A stretch of 64,000 nucleotides of DNA from Pseudovibrio sp. Tun.PSC04-5.I4 (GTDB taxonomy: Bacteria; Pseudomonadota; Alphaproteobacteria; Rhizobiales; Stappiaceae). The notes below the pieces were generated by a model. The model searched no databases. It saw nothing but the letters and a program-made list of their open reading frames with translations, and had not been told where the DNA came from. Shown here piece after piece: positions 33,790 through 43,200 of the stretch. The stretch lies in NCBI RefSeq assembly GCF_900104145.1, contig NZ_FNLB01000006.1, positions 3,970,501 through 4,034,500 of the forward strand, written 5' to 3'. The translations under genes were made by a program, and so were the position numbers. Positions within the stretch are counted from its first letter, which is position 1, and each line of letters opens with the position of its first letter.

Positions 33790-34677
33790 TTAATTGGTAA
33801 CCGCCTGCAAACACCTAGAGAGGGCTATGTAATCGTCTCTTTTAGGTGAGTTTTTACGCCATGCTAGACCTATCCTTCGGGAAGGCTGAGGTTCTGAAAA
33901 CCTTAAAAGGCTAATGCGTTCGTCATTTATCTCAGTATCAGCGCATATTTCCGGCAGGACGGTAATCCCGTAGTCAGCTGCTACCATATGAAGGACTGTT
34001 GCAATACTTGTGGCACCAACATTAGCTGATTGATTTTGGCCTATTGCATTGCAAAAACTGAGTGTTTGGTCGCGAAGACAGTGGCCTTCTTCCAGTAGCA
34101 AGAGGTTTTCGCCAGTTAAGTCCTGCGGCTTCACTCGTTTGCGTTCATCTACATGGCGAGCGCTGGACACAGCCATCAAAAAGCGATCCTCGAAGATTAG
34201 CAATTCTTCCAGTTCAGATTCTTCCAAGGGCAAAGCAGCAAGAACAACGTCCAGATGCCCCTGCTTTAGCTCTTCGATTAAGTTCCTCGTCATAGTTTCG
34301 CGTAATATCAGATGTAGTTTCGGGTACTGAGAAGTCAGGGCTGGCAGAAGCTTTGGGAGAATATAAGGTGCAAGAGATGGGATCACGCCAAGCCGAATTG
34401 TTCCACTGAGTGGAGAGGCTGCGTGTTCCGCGTAGTCCTTTATGTCTTGTAGTTCTCTTAGAATTTGACGGGCTCGATGAGCTATCTCTTCACCTTCTGG
34501 TGTCAAATAGATTGAGCGAGCGTTGCGTTCAATGAGAGCTATGCCAAGCTCTTTCTCCAAGTCTCGTATTTGCATGGAAAGAGCTGGTTGAGAAATACAC
34601 ACTTCATCAGCGGCATTGCCAAAATGGCGGTGTTTCTGGAGCGCGACAAAGTATCGAAGTTGTTTGAAACTGGTCAT
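33790..34677 (-). CDS. oxyR: Hydrogen-peroxide sensor OxyR (LysR family)
   Basis: This 295-residue LysR-type regulator has an N-terminal HTH (FKQLRYFVALQKHRHFGNAA, SQPALSMQIRDLEKELG). The effector domain contains LLLLEEGHCLRDQTLSFC, which carries the two redox cysteines of OxyR (Cys199/Cys208 in E. coli) with the usual spacing. Oxidation to a disulfide switches it to an activator of peroxide defence (established). It is divergent from katA. A palindrome lies directly before its start codon, so it probably also controls itself. Confidence 0.94.
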   Translation of the reverse strand: MTSFKQLRYFVALQKHRHFGNAADEVCISQPALSMQIRDLEKELGIALIERNARSIYLTPEGEEIAHRARQILRELQDIKDYAEHAASPLSGTIRLGVIPSLAPYILPKLLPALTSQYPKLHLILRETMTRNLIEELKQGHLDVVLAALPLEESELEELLIFEDRFLMAVSSARHVDERKRVKPQDLTGENLLLLEEGHCLRDQTLSFCNAIGQNQSANVGATSIATVLHMVAADYGITVLPEICADTEINDERISLLRFSEPQPSRRIGLAWRKNSPKRDDYIALSRCLQAVTN

Positions 34678-34679
34678 AT

Positions 34680-34698
34680 CGATAAGAATAACTTATCG
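34680..34698. promoter_or_regulatory. Candidate OxyR-binding palindrome
   Basis: The sequence cgataag-aataa-cttatcg is a perfect 7-bp inverted repeat and fits the ATAG-N7-CTAT spacing of OxyR half-sites as ATAA-N7-TTAT. It lies 2-21 bp upstream of the oxyR ATG and about 117 bp before katA, overlapping the oxyR leader. Confidence 0.65.
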
Positions 34699-34814
34699 GT
34701 AGCAGAAATCAATCTGATTGGCGCTTATGGGCAAACAGGCCTACGTTTCTTATCGAAAGTTCAACAGCCTCATTCATTAAATGAAGGCTTTACCCAGATC
34801 TAGGGAGTAGAAAA

Positions 34815-36287
34815 ATGTGCGCTGATAAAACATTGACGACGACAGGTGGTGCTCCGGTTAGCGATAATCAGAACTCCATGTCAGCAGGCCCTCGCGGCCC
34901 ATTGCTCATGCAAGATTACCAGTTGATGGAAAAACTTGCGCACCAGAACCGTGAAAGAATTCCTGAGCGTACCGTTCACGCTAAGGGGTGGGGTGCGCAT
35001 GGCACGCTGACCGTGACCAACGATATTTCCAAGTATACTCGTGCTAAGTTATTTTCCGAGGTCGGTAAACAGACGCCTTGCGTGGCTCGGTTCTCAACAG
35101 TTGCTGGCGAGCTTGGTGCAGCTGATGCGGAGCGTGATGTTCGTGGGTTCTCCTTCAAGTTTTACAGCGAGGAAGGCAACTGGGACATGGTTGGCAACAA
35201 CACGCCTGTGTTCTTCGTTCGCGATCCGCTTAAATTCCCAGACTTCATTCACACTCAGAAACGGCATCCTCGAACACATATGCGCTCGCCAACTGCCATG
35301 TGGGATTTCTGGTCGCTCTCTCCGGAGAGTCTGCATCAGGTGACAATCCTCATGTCAGACCGCGGCTTGCCGACTGATGTTCGCCACATCAATGGATATG
35401 GATCTCACACGTTCTCATTCGTGAACAAGGATGGTGAGCGGTTCTGGGTTAAGTTCCACTTCAAAACAATGCAGGGTCACAAACACTGGACGAACAGTGA
35501 AGCTGAGAAGGTTGTTGGGAAGACCCGCGAAAGTACGCAGGAAGACCTTTACGGTTCCATCGAGCGAGGCGAGTTTCCGAAATGGAAGTTTTACGTTCAG
35601 GTGATGCCGGAAATGGAAGCGGAGAATACACCGTACAATCCATTCGATTTGACAAAAGTTTGGCCACATAAAGACTACCCACTTATTGAGGTAGGGACTG
35701 TGGAGCTAAACCGGAATCCGGAGAACTATTTTGCTGAGATCGAACAGCTAGCTCTTTCACCAAGCAATGTAATCCCTGGGATCAGCTTCTCACCAGACAA
35801 AATGCTTCAAGCGCGTATCTTCTCTTATGCAGATGCTCACCGGTACAGATTGGGTACGCATTACGAAGCGTTGCCAGTGAATAGACCTAAGTGCCCAGTG
35901 ACCAATTATCACAAGGATGGTCCGATGCGGTTTGAGCCGAATAACTCAAATCCGGACGCTTATTATGAGCCAAATTCTTTCCATGGACCGAAAGAGGACA
36001 AATCATTTTCAGAGCCTCCTCTCCGGATTTTTGGGGATGGCGACAAGTATGATCACCGGGAAGGTAATGATGATTACAAACAGCCTGGAGATCTCTTCCG
36101 CCTGATGAATGAAGCGGAGCAGGGCCGACTCATGGACAATATGGCAGCTGCTATGCAGGGTGTTCCAGAGGAAATCATTAAGAGACAGGCCATGCATTGT
36201 TATCGCGCAGACCCGAAATATGGGGAAGGTGTTGCAAAAAGAATGGGGGTTTCAGTAAGTGAAGTAGAGACCCTCGCGACAGCATGA
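34815..36287 (+). CDS. katA: Monofunctional haem catalase KatA
   Basis: This is a 490-residue small-subunit catalase. The distal-site residues are in RIPERTVHAKGWGAHG (His) and MVGNNTPVFFVRDP (Asn). The proximal-site Tyr is in RIFSYADAHRYRLG. The family uses these to disproportionate H2O2 (established). The motif after the catalytic His reads GWG in place of the usual GAG or GSG. The start has AGGGAG 7 bases upstream. It is divergent from oxyR, with the OxyR-like palindrome between them. A strong terminator follows. Confidence 0.95.
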   Translation: MCADKTLTTTGGAPVSDNQNSMSAGPRGPLLMQDYQLMEKLAHQNRERIPERTVHAKGWGAHGTLTVTNDISKYTRAKLFSEVGKQTPCVARFSTVAGELGAADAERDVRGFSFKFYSEEGNWDMVGNNTPVFFVRDPLKFPDFIHTQKRHPRTHMRSPTAMWDFWSLSPESLHQVTILMSDRGLPTDVRHINGYGSHTFSFVNKDGERFWVKFHFKTMQGHKHWTNSEAEKVVGKTRESTQEDLYGSIERGEFPKWKFYVQVMPEMEAENTPYNPFDLTKVWPHKDYPLIEVGTVELNRNPENYFAEIEQLALSPSNVIPGISFSPDKMLQARIFSYADAHRYRLGTHYEALPVNRPKCPVTNYHKDGPMRFEPNNSNPDAYYEPNSFHGPKEDKSFSEPPLRIFGDGDKYDHREGNDDYKQPGDLFRLMNEAEQGRLMDNMAAAMQGVPEEIIKRQAMHCYRADPKYGEGVAKRMGVSVSEVETLATA

Positions 36288-36311
36288 ATACAAGCGTCAT
36301 ACATTAGCTGA

Positions 36312-36352
36312 ATAAGCGCCGCCAGTAACTTACTGGTGGCGCTTATGTTTTT
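36312..36352 (+). terminator. Terminator after katA
   Basis: A stem of 15 bp (ataagcgccgccagt with its complement, one G-U pair) is followed by tgttttta. Confidence 0.88.
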
Positions 36353-36532
36353 ATTAAAATTTCAATTACCGGAGAAAAGTTAATCAAACCCTCGGATATT
36401 AAGGCTCCAAATAAGATGTGCCATGCATGTTTTTTTGCTGGAATTAACTAAAATTAGATCAAATCGAGTTATTTTTTATTAGGATCTGTTCCATAGATAT
36501 TTAATTAGTTGCGTATCCCATTGGTGTTTTAA

Positions 36533-37618
36533 ATGTCATCTGACTTGGCTTCTCATATCGTTGACTTCCAGTCTCTTGCTCTTGAGAATAATATTGAGCG
36601 ACGTTCAGAGCTCGCGCGTCATGTGGCTCTGCTGTTCTCTAGAACATGGGAGCGGTGCTCCGATGATCAGATTGATATTTACGATAATGTTATGCTTCGG
36701 CTCTCTGAAGTGGTTGAACGTCAAGCACTCAGTTATATGGCAGATCGCTTGTCTGAAGTGCGGCGTGCCCCGGAACAGACAGTTCGCAGACTTGCATTCG
36801 ATGAAATTGATGTGGCGGAACCGTTGCTGCGTCGATCCAATGTTTTGAAGGAGCAAGATCTCCTCAGCATTGCGCGTGGTAAGACTGACGATCACCGTCT
36901 TGCGATTGCCAAGCGGGAAGTGATTTCCGAGAGTATTAGTGATGTGCTGGTGAACCTTGGTAACACTCAGGTCAAGCAGACTGTTGCGGCCAATGAAGGC
37001 GCAGTGCTTGGTCAGCGCAGCGTCAACTCGCTTATGGGTGAGGCGCGCGGTGATGAGGTTCTTCAGCTTGCTCTTGGGCAACGTGCTGATCTTGCTGACG
37101 CTCATATTGAAGCGCTTATTAATTTTGCAAGTGAACAGGTTCGCAAGCAGCTGATTAAAGAAGGTGCTGACGATGTTGCTGGTAAGCTGCCAAAGGCGGC
37201 TCGTATTGCTGCTGGCAAGCTTTCTAACGAGTTCTGGCTCGGTCGTTATGACTTTGAGACAGGTCGTGGCCGTGTGATGGAACTGGTGCGCCAAGGTAAG
37301 CTTAGTGAAAACAGCTTACGCGGTTTTGCCGAGGAAGATCGTTTTGCTGAAGCTGTTGCTGCATTTGCGTTGCTTGCTGGTATTGGTCATTCTGAAGCAC
37401 AGCACTGGACTGTTCGCAACGATACCGAGCCCTTCCTTGTTGTTTGCCGGGCTTCAGGCTTCGGGATGATGACTGTTCAGGCGCTGTTAAAAATTGGTCC
37501 TTGGCGGTACCGGCTGTCTAACTCTCAACGACAAATAGCCTTACGTGCCTATCAAGCGCTGGATCAGCAAGAGGCATATAAACAGTTCGTTACTTGGAAA
37601 GAGCAATGGATGGCTTAA
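36533..37618 (+). CDS. DUF2336 family protein
   Basis: This 361-residue alpha-helical protein has repeated HEAT-like helices (SELARHVALLFSRTWERCSD, LSIARGKTDDHRLAIAKR, AANEGAVLGQRSVNSLMGEA). This is the DUF2336 pattern common in alphaproteobacteria. No enzymatic motif is seen. The family has no assigned biochemical role; the HEAT-like fold suggests protein-protein interaction. The gene stands alone. Confidence 0.82.
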   Translation: MSSDLASHIVDFQSLALENNIERRSELARHVALLFSRTWERCSDDQIDIYDNVMLRLSEVVERQALSYMADRLSEVRRAPEQTVRRLAFDEIDVAEPLLRRSNVLKEQDLLSIARGKTDDHRLAIAKREVISESISDVLVNLGNTQVKQTVAANEGAVLGQRSVNSLMGEARGDEVLQLALGQRADLADAHIEALINFASEQVRKQLIKEGADDVAGKLPKAARIAAGKLSNEFWLGRYDFETGRGRVMELVRQGKLSENSLRGFAEEDRFAEAVAAFALLAGIGHSEAQHWTVRNDTEPFLVVCRASGFGMMTVQALLKIGPWRYRLSNSQRQIALRAYQALDQQEAYKQFVTWKEQWMA

Positions 37619-37645
37619 AGTCCGTTCCAAATATCCTATGAATTC

Positions 37646-37671
37646 AAGGGTCGCATTGTCGGCCCTTTTAT
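37646..37671 (+). terminator. Short terminator after the DUF2336 gene
   Basis: Stem aagggtcg/cggccctt (one G-U pair) around a 6-nt loop, followed by ttattttg. Confidence 0.6.
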
Positions 37672-37772
37672 TTTGTCAATTTAGTCCAAAAGTCGAGTAG
37701 TTCTACCGGGGTAACCTTAGGTGAAACTCGTGTTTACTCCTGTCACATCGGATTTGAACCAAAGCAGGGTAG

Positions 37773-38015
37773 ATGCAAATAAGAAAACCCAAACGTGTTT
37801 CTCTTGATAGCTCCAAGGCAGACCGGGTTCTGAATTTTCTTATTTCGGTTCTGGCATTGCTTGTTTTTGCGGGCATGGGGCTTCTCTTGCACATCAGCAT
37901 TGTTGCTGCACAGCCTGAGGCGGTTGAGCGCCCGATTACTGCTGTACCTATGACTGAGACACAAGAACTGGCGATGCAGGGGAGCGCTGGATTCAGGGCT
38001 TATAAGAGGGGGTGA
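37773..38015 (+). CDS. Small single-span membrane protein, hypothetical
   Basis: This protein has 80 residues, with a basic N-terminus (MQIRKPKRVSLDSSKADR) followed by one strong transmembrane segment, FLISVLALLVFAGMGLLLHI. A soluble C-terminal tail of about 35 residues faces outward by the positive-inside rule. An AGGGTAG ribosome-binding site sits just before the ATG. I do not recognise it, and it may not be conserved. Confidence 0.45.
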   Translation: MQIRKPKRVSLDSSKADRVLNFLISVLALLVFAGMGLLLHISIVAAQPEAVERPITAVPMTETQELAMQGSAGFRAYKRG

Positions 38016-38153
38016 GCTCTTCTCGTTAGAGAACACAGCTCCGCCAGTTAATGTTGAATTTTAGTCACTCTAATTTCAAGGAAAACTCAGAAAAACTATT
38101 CCTCTTTCAGCGGGAGAAGAGGAACCGTCGCCTTGTTATTCGATTATTTTACG

Positions 38154-38171
38154 TATAAAGATATCTTTATA
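38154..38171. promoter_or_regulatory. 18-bp palindromic operator of the methionine operon
   Basis: The sequence tataaagatatctttata is a perfect 18-bp palindrome located 35 bp before the ArsR-methyltransferase start. Its position and AT-rich form fit the operators predicted for SAH/SAM-responsive ArsR regulators of methionine genes. The binding protein is likely the one encoded by the next gene. Confidence 0.75.
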
Positions 38172-38206
38172 TCATATTATTCGATCTGCTGACGGCGGGA
38201 CTGAGC

Positions 38207-39235
38207 TTGATAACGACTGTAAAACATCAAAGTGGAGGGAAGTTGCCTGTTGAGGATCTGGTGGGCTGTCTTCGTGCCTGTGGGGAAGCAACGCGCATTC
38301 GCTTGCTGGCTCTGTTGGTACTCGGGGAGCTGACTGTCAAAGATCTCACGACAATTCTCGGACAGAGCCAACCTCGTATTTCTCGGCACCTGAAACTGCT
38401 GTGCGAAGCTGGTGTGATCAAACGGTATCCGGAAGGGGCTTGGGTCTACTATCGCCTGAATGAAAGTGGGCCGGCTGAGCTTGCGCGCCGGATTGTTGCG
38501 CAAAGCCGTGATGATGACCCTACACTGACTGCCGATCATGAACGCTTGGCTGGGTTGAGACGTGCGAAAGCGGAGGAGGCGGCGGCTTTTTTTGCGGCGC
38601 GTGCCAACAACTGGGATAAGGAGCGTAGTCTCCATGTTCCCGAGATCGCGGTTGAAGAAGCCATGCGTGGGATCGTTGGCTATAAGGCCTTTGATACACT
38701 GCTGGATCTTGGAACTGGCACAGGTCGGTTGCTTGAGTTGTTCAATGACCAATACGCAAGAGGCATCGGCATAGATACCAGCCAGAACATGCTTTCGGTT
38801 GCGCGAGCTAATCTTGATAAGGCTGGTTTGCAGAAGGCGCAGGTTCGCCAAGGTGATATTTATGCGCTGCCAATCCGTCCTGATACGGCAGACCTGACGG
38901 TGGTTCATCAGGTGCTGCATTATCTGGAAGAGCCTTTCCGGGCAATTTCAGAGGCAGCTCGCACATTACGTCCTGGTGGGCGTCTCCTTCTTGTGGACTT
39001 TGCTCCACATGAACTCGAGTTTTTGCGAGAGAAGCACGCGCATCGGCGTTTGGGTTTCTCTCAGGAACAGGTTGAGCGCTGGTTTGCGGACGCAGGCCTT
39101 GACCTTGTTTCAACGAATGATCTCGCCCCGGGCGCGGGGGAGAAAGACAAATTAACCGTTACCCTTTGGCTCGCTCAGGATCGTCGGGTTGTGACCGACT
39201 TGCCTGTAGCTGATCCGACCAAGGAGCTTGCTTAG
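38207..39235 (+). CDS. ArsR-type regulator fused to SAM-dependent methyltransferase
   Basis: This 342-residue protein has an N-terminal ArsR winged helix (ACGEATRIRLLALLVLGELT, LGQSQPRISRHLKLLCEAGV). It is followed from about residue 145 by a class I methyltransferase fold (LLDLGTGTGRLLELF, GIGIDTSQNMLSVARANL, GDIYALPIRPDTADLTVVHQ). Such fusions commonly sit next to metF/metH and are thought to sense SAM or SAH (family knowledge; the ligand here is inferred). metF starts 2 bp after the stop. The only upstream starts are TTG codons; the one at 38243, with GGAGGG before it, is an alternative. Confidence 0.85.
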   Translation: MITTVKHQSGGKLPVEDLVGCLRACGEATRIRLLALLVLGELTVKDLTTILGQSQPRISRHLKLLCEAGVIKRYPEGAWVYYRLNESGPAELARRIVAQSRDDDPTLTADHERLAGLRRAKAEEAAAFFAARANNWDKERSLHVPEIAVEEAMRGIVGYKAFDTLLDLGTGTGRLLELFNDQYARGIGIDTSQNMLSVARANLDKAGLQKAQVRQGDIYALPIRPDTADLTVVHQVLHYLEEPFRAISEAARTLRPGGRLLLVDFAPHELEFLREKHAHRRLGFSQEQVERWFADAGLDLVSTNDLAPGAGEKDKLTVTLWLAQDRRVVTDLPVADPTKELA

Positions 39236-39237
39236 TT

Positions 39238-40158
39238 ATGAGCGAACACAGTATAGATCGCCGTTTTCGGCTCAATGGAGCCTCTGACATCTCCGTCTCT
39301 TTCGAGTTTTTCCCTCCTAAGAGCGAGAAGATGGAGCAATTGCTTTGGTCTGCAGTCAAACGGTTGGAACCACTGGCCCCTTCCTTCGTTTCTGTTACCT
39401 ATGGCGCTGGTGGGTCTACCCGTGAGCGTACCCACGCAACTGTTTCCCGCATTGTGCAGGAAACGGCCTTGAAACCGGCTGCACACCTGACGTGTGTTGA
39501 TGCTTCCAAGGAAGAAGTGAATGAAGTCATTCAGGCTTACTGGGATGCTGGCGTTCGCCACATTGTAGGGCTGCGGGGTGATCCGGCTGCTGGTCTTGGT
39601 GAGACCTACGCTCCCCATGATGGTGGGTATCAGACCACTGCGGATCTGGTTGCTTCCATCCGCTCGATTGGTGATTTTGAAGTTTCTGTTTCTGCCTACC
39701 CTGAAAAACACCCGGAGTCCCCGAGCTGGGATGTTGAGCTGGATGTGCTGAAGGCAAAGGTTGATGCGGGTGCTACACGGGCGATCACGCAATTTTTCTT
39801 CGATAATGATCACTACTTCAGATATGTTGATCGGGTTCGTGCCGCTGGCATCACTATTCCGATCATTCCGGGCATCGTGCCTGTTACCAGCTTCAAAGGC
39901 ATTTCAAGCTTTGCGAAGAAAACCGGTGCATCTGTTCCGGGTTGGTTGGCGCACCGCTTTGACGGATTGGATAACGATCCACGGACACGTGAACTTGTAG
40001 CTGCTGCGGTTGCTGCTGAGCAGGTGATGAGCCTTGCTGATGATGGGGTAGAGGACTTCCACTTTTACACCATGAACAAAGCGGACCTCGTTTATGCCAT
40101 CTGCCACATGCTTGGACTGCGTGAAAAACGGGCATTGACTGAGTCAGTGGCTGCTTAA
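39238..40158 (+). CDS. metF: Methylenetetrahydrofolate reductase MetF
   Basis: This 306-residue TIM-barrel flavoprotein has the MTHFR start VSFEFFPPKSEKMEQLLW. It also has FVSVTYGAGGSTRERT, HIVGLRGDP, TRAITQFFFDNDHYFRYVDR and IPIIPGIVPVTSFKGI. It reduces 5,10-methylene-THF to 5-methyl-THF, the methyl donor for MetH, whose gene follows 94 bp downstream (established). The preceding regulator gene ends 2 bp before it, so they share a transcript. Confidence 0.96.
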   Translation: MSEHSIDRRFRLNGASDISVSFEFFPPKSEKMEQLLWSAVKRLEPLAPSFVSVTYGAGGSTRERTHATVSRIVQETALKPAAHLTCVDASKEEVNEVIQAYWDAGVRHIVGLRGDPAAGLGETYAPHDGGYQTTADLVASIRSIGDFEVSVSAYPEKHPESPSWDVELDVLKAKVDAGATRAITQFFFDNDHYFRYVDRVRAAGITIPIIPGIVPVTSFKGISSFAKKTGASVPGWLAHRFDGLDNDPRTRELVAAAVAAEQVMSLADDGVEDFHFYTMNKADLVYAICHMLGLREKRALTESVAA

Positions 40159-40252
40159 GCTTCCCAAGCCAAACTGAAATATGAAAATTCAAGGCGAGCT
40201 GCGGCCCATACGCAACCCGCTGAATAGATAGTACCAGAGAAGATCAGATCCC

Positions 40253-43200
40253 ATGAGTTTGCAGGACAAAAAAACCGGTCAGGACATTTTTGCAGCCCTA
40301 GAAGCGGCGACCAAGGAACGTATTCTTGTGCTTGACGGCGCCATGGGAACTATGATCCAGAATCTTAGGTATAGTGAAGCTCAGTTCCGTGGTGAGCGCT
40401 TTAAGAACTGGAACCAGGATCTGCAGGGCAACAATGACCTTTTGATCCTGACACAACCGGATGCCATTCGCGATATTCACCTACAATACCTTCAAGCTGG
40501 TGCAGATATCATTGAGACGAACACGTTCTCGTCTACATCCATTGCGCAGGCTGACTATGCAATGGAGAGCGTTGTTTATGAGCTGAACAAAGAGGGTGCC
40601 CGCCTTTGTTGTGAAGCTGTAGCGCAGATGAAGGCGATTGATCCTTCCCGTCCACGTTTTGTGGCGGGTGGTCTTGGGCCTACCAACCGGACGGCTTCTA
40701 TCTCTCCTGATGTGAACAACCCGGGTTTCCGTGCTGTTTCCTTTGATGGTTTGAAGGATTCTTATGCCGAGGCGATCCGTGGTCTGATTGATGGTGGCAG
40801 TGATCTCATTTTGGTTGAGACCATTTTTGATACCTTGAACGCGAAAGCGGCCTTGTTCGCGATTGATCAGGTGTTTGAAGAAAAGGGTATCAAACTGCCG
40901 GTTATGATTTCCGGCACGATTACGGATTTGTCCGGTCGTACACTTTCCGGTCAGACACCCGAAGCATTCTGGAACTCTGTTCGCCATGCTGACCCGTTCA
41001 CCATTGGTTTGAACTGTGCGCTGGGCGCAAAGGAAATGCGCGCGCACGTTGACGAGATCTCTCGTGTTGCAAATACGTTTGTGTGTGCTTACCCGAACGC
41101 GGGTCTGCCGAACGAGTTTGGCGAATATGATGAGAGCCCGGAATACATGGCCGGTCTCATGAAGGAGTTTGCCGTCTCTGGTCTAGTCAACATGGTTGGC
41201 GGGTGTTGTGGTACGACGCCTGCGCACATCAAAGCGCTTTCAGATGCCATGGTCGGTTTGAAGCCGCGGAGCGTGCCAGAAATTCCGCGCCTGATGCGTC
41301 TTTCTGGACTGGAGCCATTCACGTTCACCAAGGAAGTGAACTTCGTGAACGTGGGTGAGCGTACCAACGTGACGGGCTCTGCGCGGTTCCGCAAGCTGAT
41401 CAAAAACGATGACTACAATGCTGCGCTGGATGTTGCCCGTTCTCAGGTGGAAAATGGCGCGCAGATCATCGACATTAATATGGATGAGGGGCTTCTTGAA
41501 AGTGAAGAAGCCATGGTCACGTTCCTCAACCTGATCGCCGCTGAACCGGATATCGCGAGAGTTCCAATCATGATCGACAGTTCTAAATGGACTGTGATTG
41601 AAGCTGGAATGAAATGTGTGCAGGGTAAGGCTGTGGTGAACTCCATCTCTTTGAAAGAAGGAGAGGAGAACTTCATTGCGCAGGCCAAGCTTATCCGCCG
41701 CTATGGTGCCGCTGTTGTGGTGATGGCGTTTGATGAAACTGGTCAGGCTGATACGTTGCAGCGTAAGACTAGCATCTGTAAGCGCTCCTATGATGTGCTG
41801 GTTGATAAAGTTGGCTTCCCGCCTGAAGACATCATTTTTGATCCGAACATCTTTGCTGTTGCGACTGGTATTGAAGAGCACGACAATTACGGTGTGGATT
41901 TCCTAAACGCGACCAAATGGATCTCCGAGAACCTGCCATACGCTCATATCTCTGGTGGTGTTTCCAACCTGTCATTTTCGTTCCGCGGAAACGAGCTGGT
42001 TCGTGAAGCGATGCATTCCGTGTTCCTGTACCACGCCATTCAGGCAGGCATGGATATGGGCATTGTGAATGCGGGGCAGCTGGCTGTTTATGATAACCTG
42101 CCGGTTGAATTGCGCGAGTGTTGTGAAGATGTTGTGCTCAACCGGCGCTCGGACTCCACTGATCGGCTGTTGGATGCAGCAGAGAAGTTTAAAGGCCCGG
42201 GCGGTAAGAAGCGTGTCGTTGACCTGACATGGCGTGAAGCGAATGTTGCAAAGCGTCTTGAGCACTCCCTTGTTCACGGGGTCACTGACTTCATCATTGC
42301 GGACACTGAAGAAGCGCGCCAGAATTATGATCGCCCTCTCCACGTTATTGAAGGTCCGTTGATGGACGGCATGAACGTGGTTGGTGATCTGTTTGGTGCT
42401 GGCAAAATGTTCCTTCCTCAGGTGGTGAAATCTGCCCGCGTGATGAAGGCGGCGGTTTCTCATCTTATGCCTTATCTGGAAGAGGAAAAACGCAGGACTG
42501 GGCTTGATGAAAGCTCCTCCAACGGCAAAATCCTGATGGCGACGGTTAAGGGTGATGTGCACGACATTGGCAAGAACATTGTTGGCGTTGTTTTGCAGTG
42601 TAACAATTTCGAGGTCATTGACCTTGGGGTGATGGTGCCTACTGCGAAGATCATTGAGGAAGCCCGTAAGCACAACGTGGACATCATTGGTCTCTCTGGT
42701 TTGATCACACCTTCGCTTGACGAAATGTGTCATGTGGCTTCCGAGATGGAGCGTGAGGGCTTGGATATTCCACTGCTGATTGGCGGTGCGACCACATCGC
42801 GGGTTCATACAGCGGTGAAGATCCACCCGAACTATTCCAAAGGGCAGACAATCTATGTGACGGATGCTGGCCGTGCCGTGGGTGTTGCCTCGCGTTTGAT
42901 GAGTGAAGGTGGCCGTGAGGTTCTTTATGAGGCGACGCGGGCGGAGTATGTAGAGGTTGCGGAAAAGCACGCCCGGTCCCGGAGCAAAAAGGTTCGTGCA
43001 CCTATTGCGCAAGCCAGAGCAAATCGCTTCAAGCCGAACTTCGAGGGATACACACCAACAAAGCCGAAATTCATCGGAACCAAGGCCTTCACAGAGGTCT
43101 CGTTAGAAAAACTGGTAAAGTACATCGATTGGACACCGTTCTTCTCCACCTGGGAGATCAAAGGAGCTTATCCAGCTGTTCTGACTGATGACCGTTATGG

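Noticed and set aside
38172..38206. SAM or SAH riboswitch before the methionine operon
   Set aside because: No conserved riboswitch core; the 18-bp palindrome explains control better.
41972..43012. Large minus-strand frame inside metH
   Set aside because: Antisense of a full-length, well-conserved MetH.
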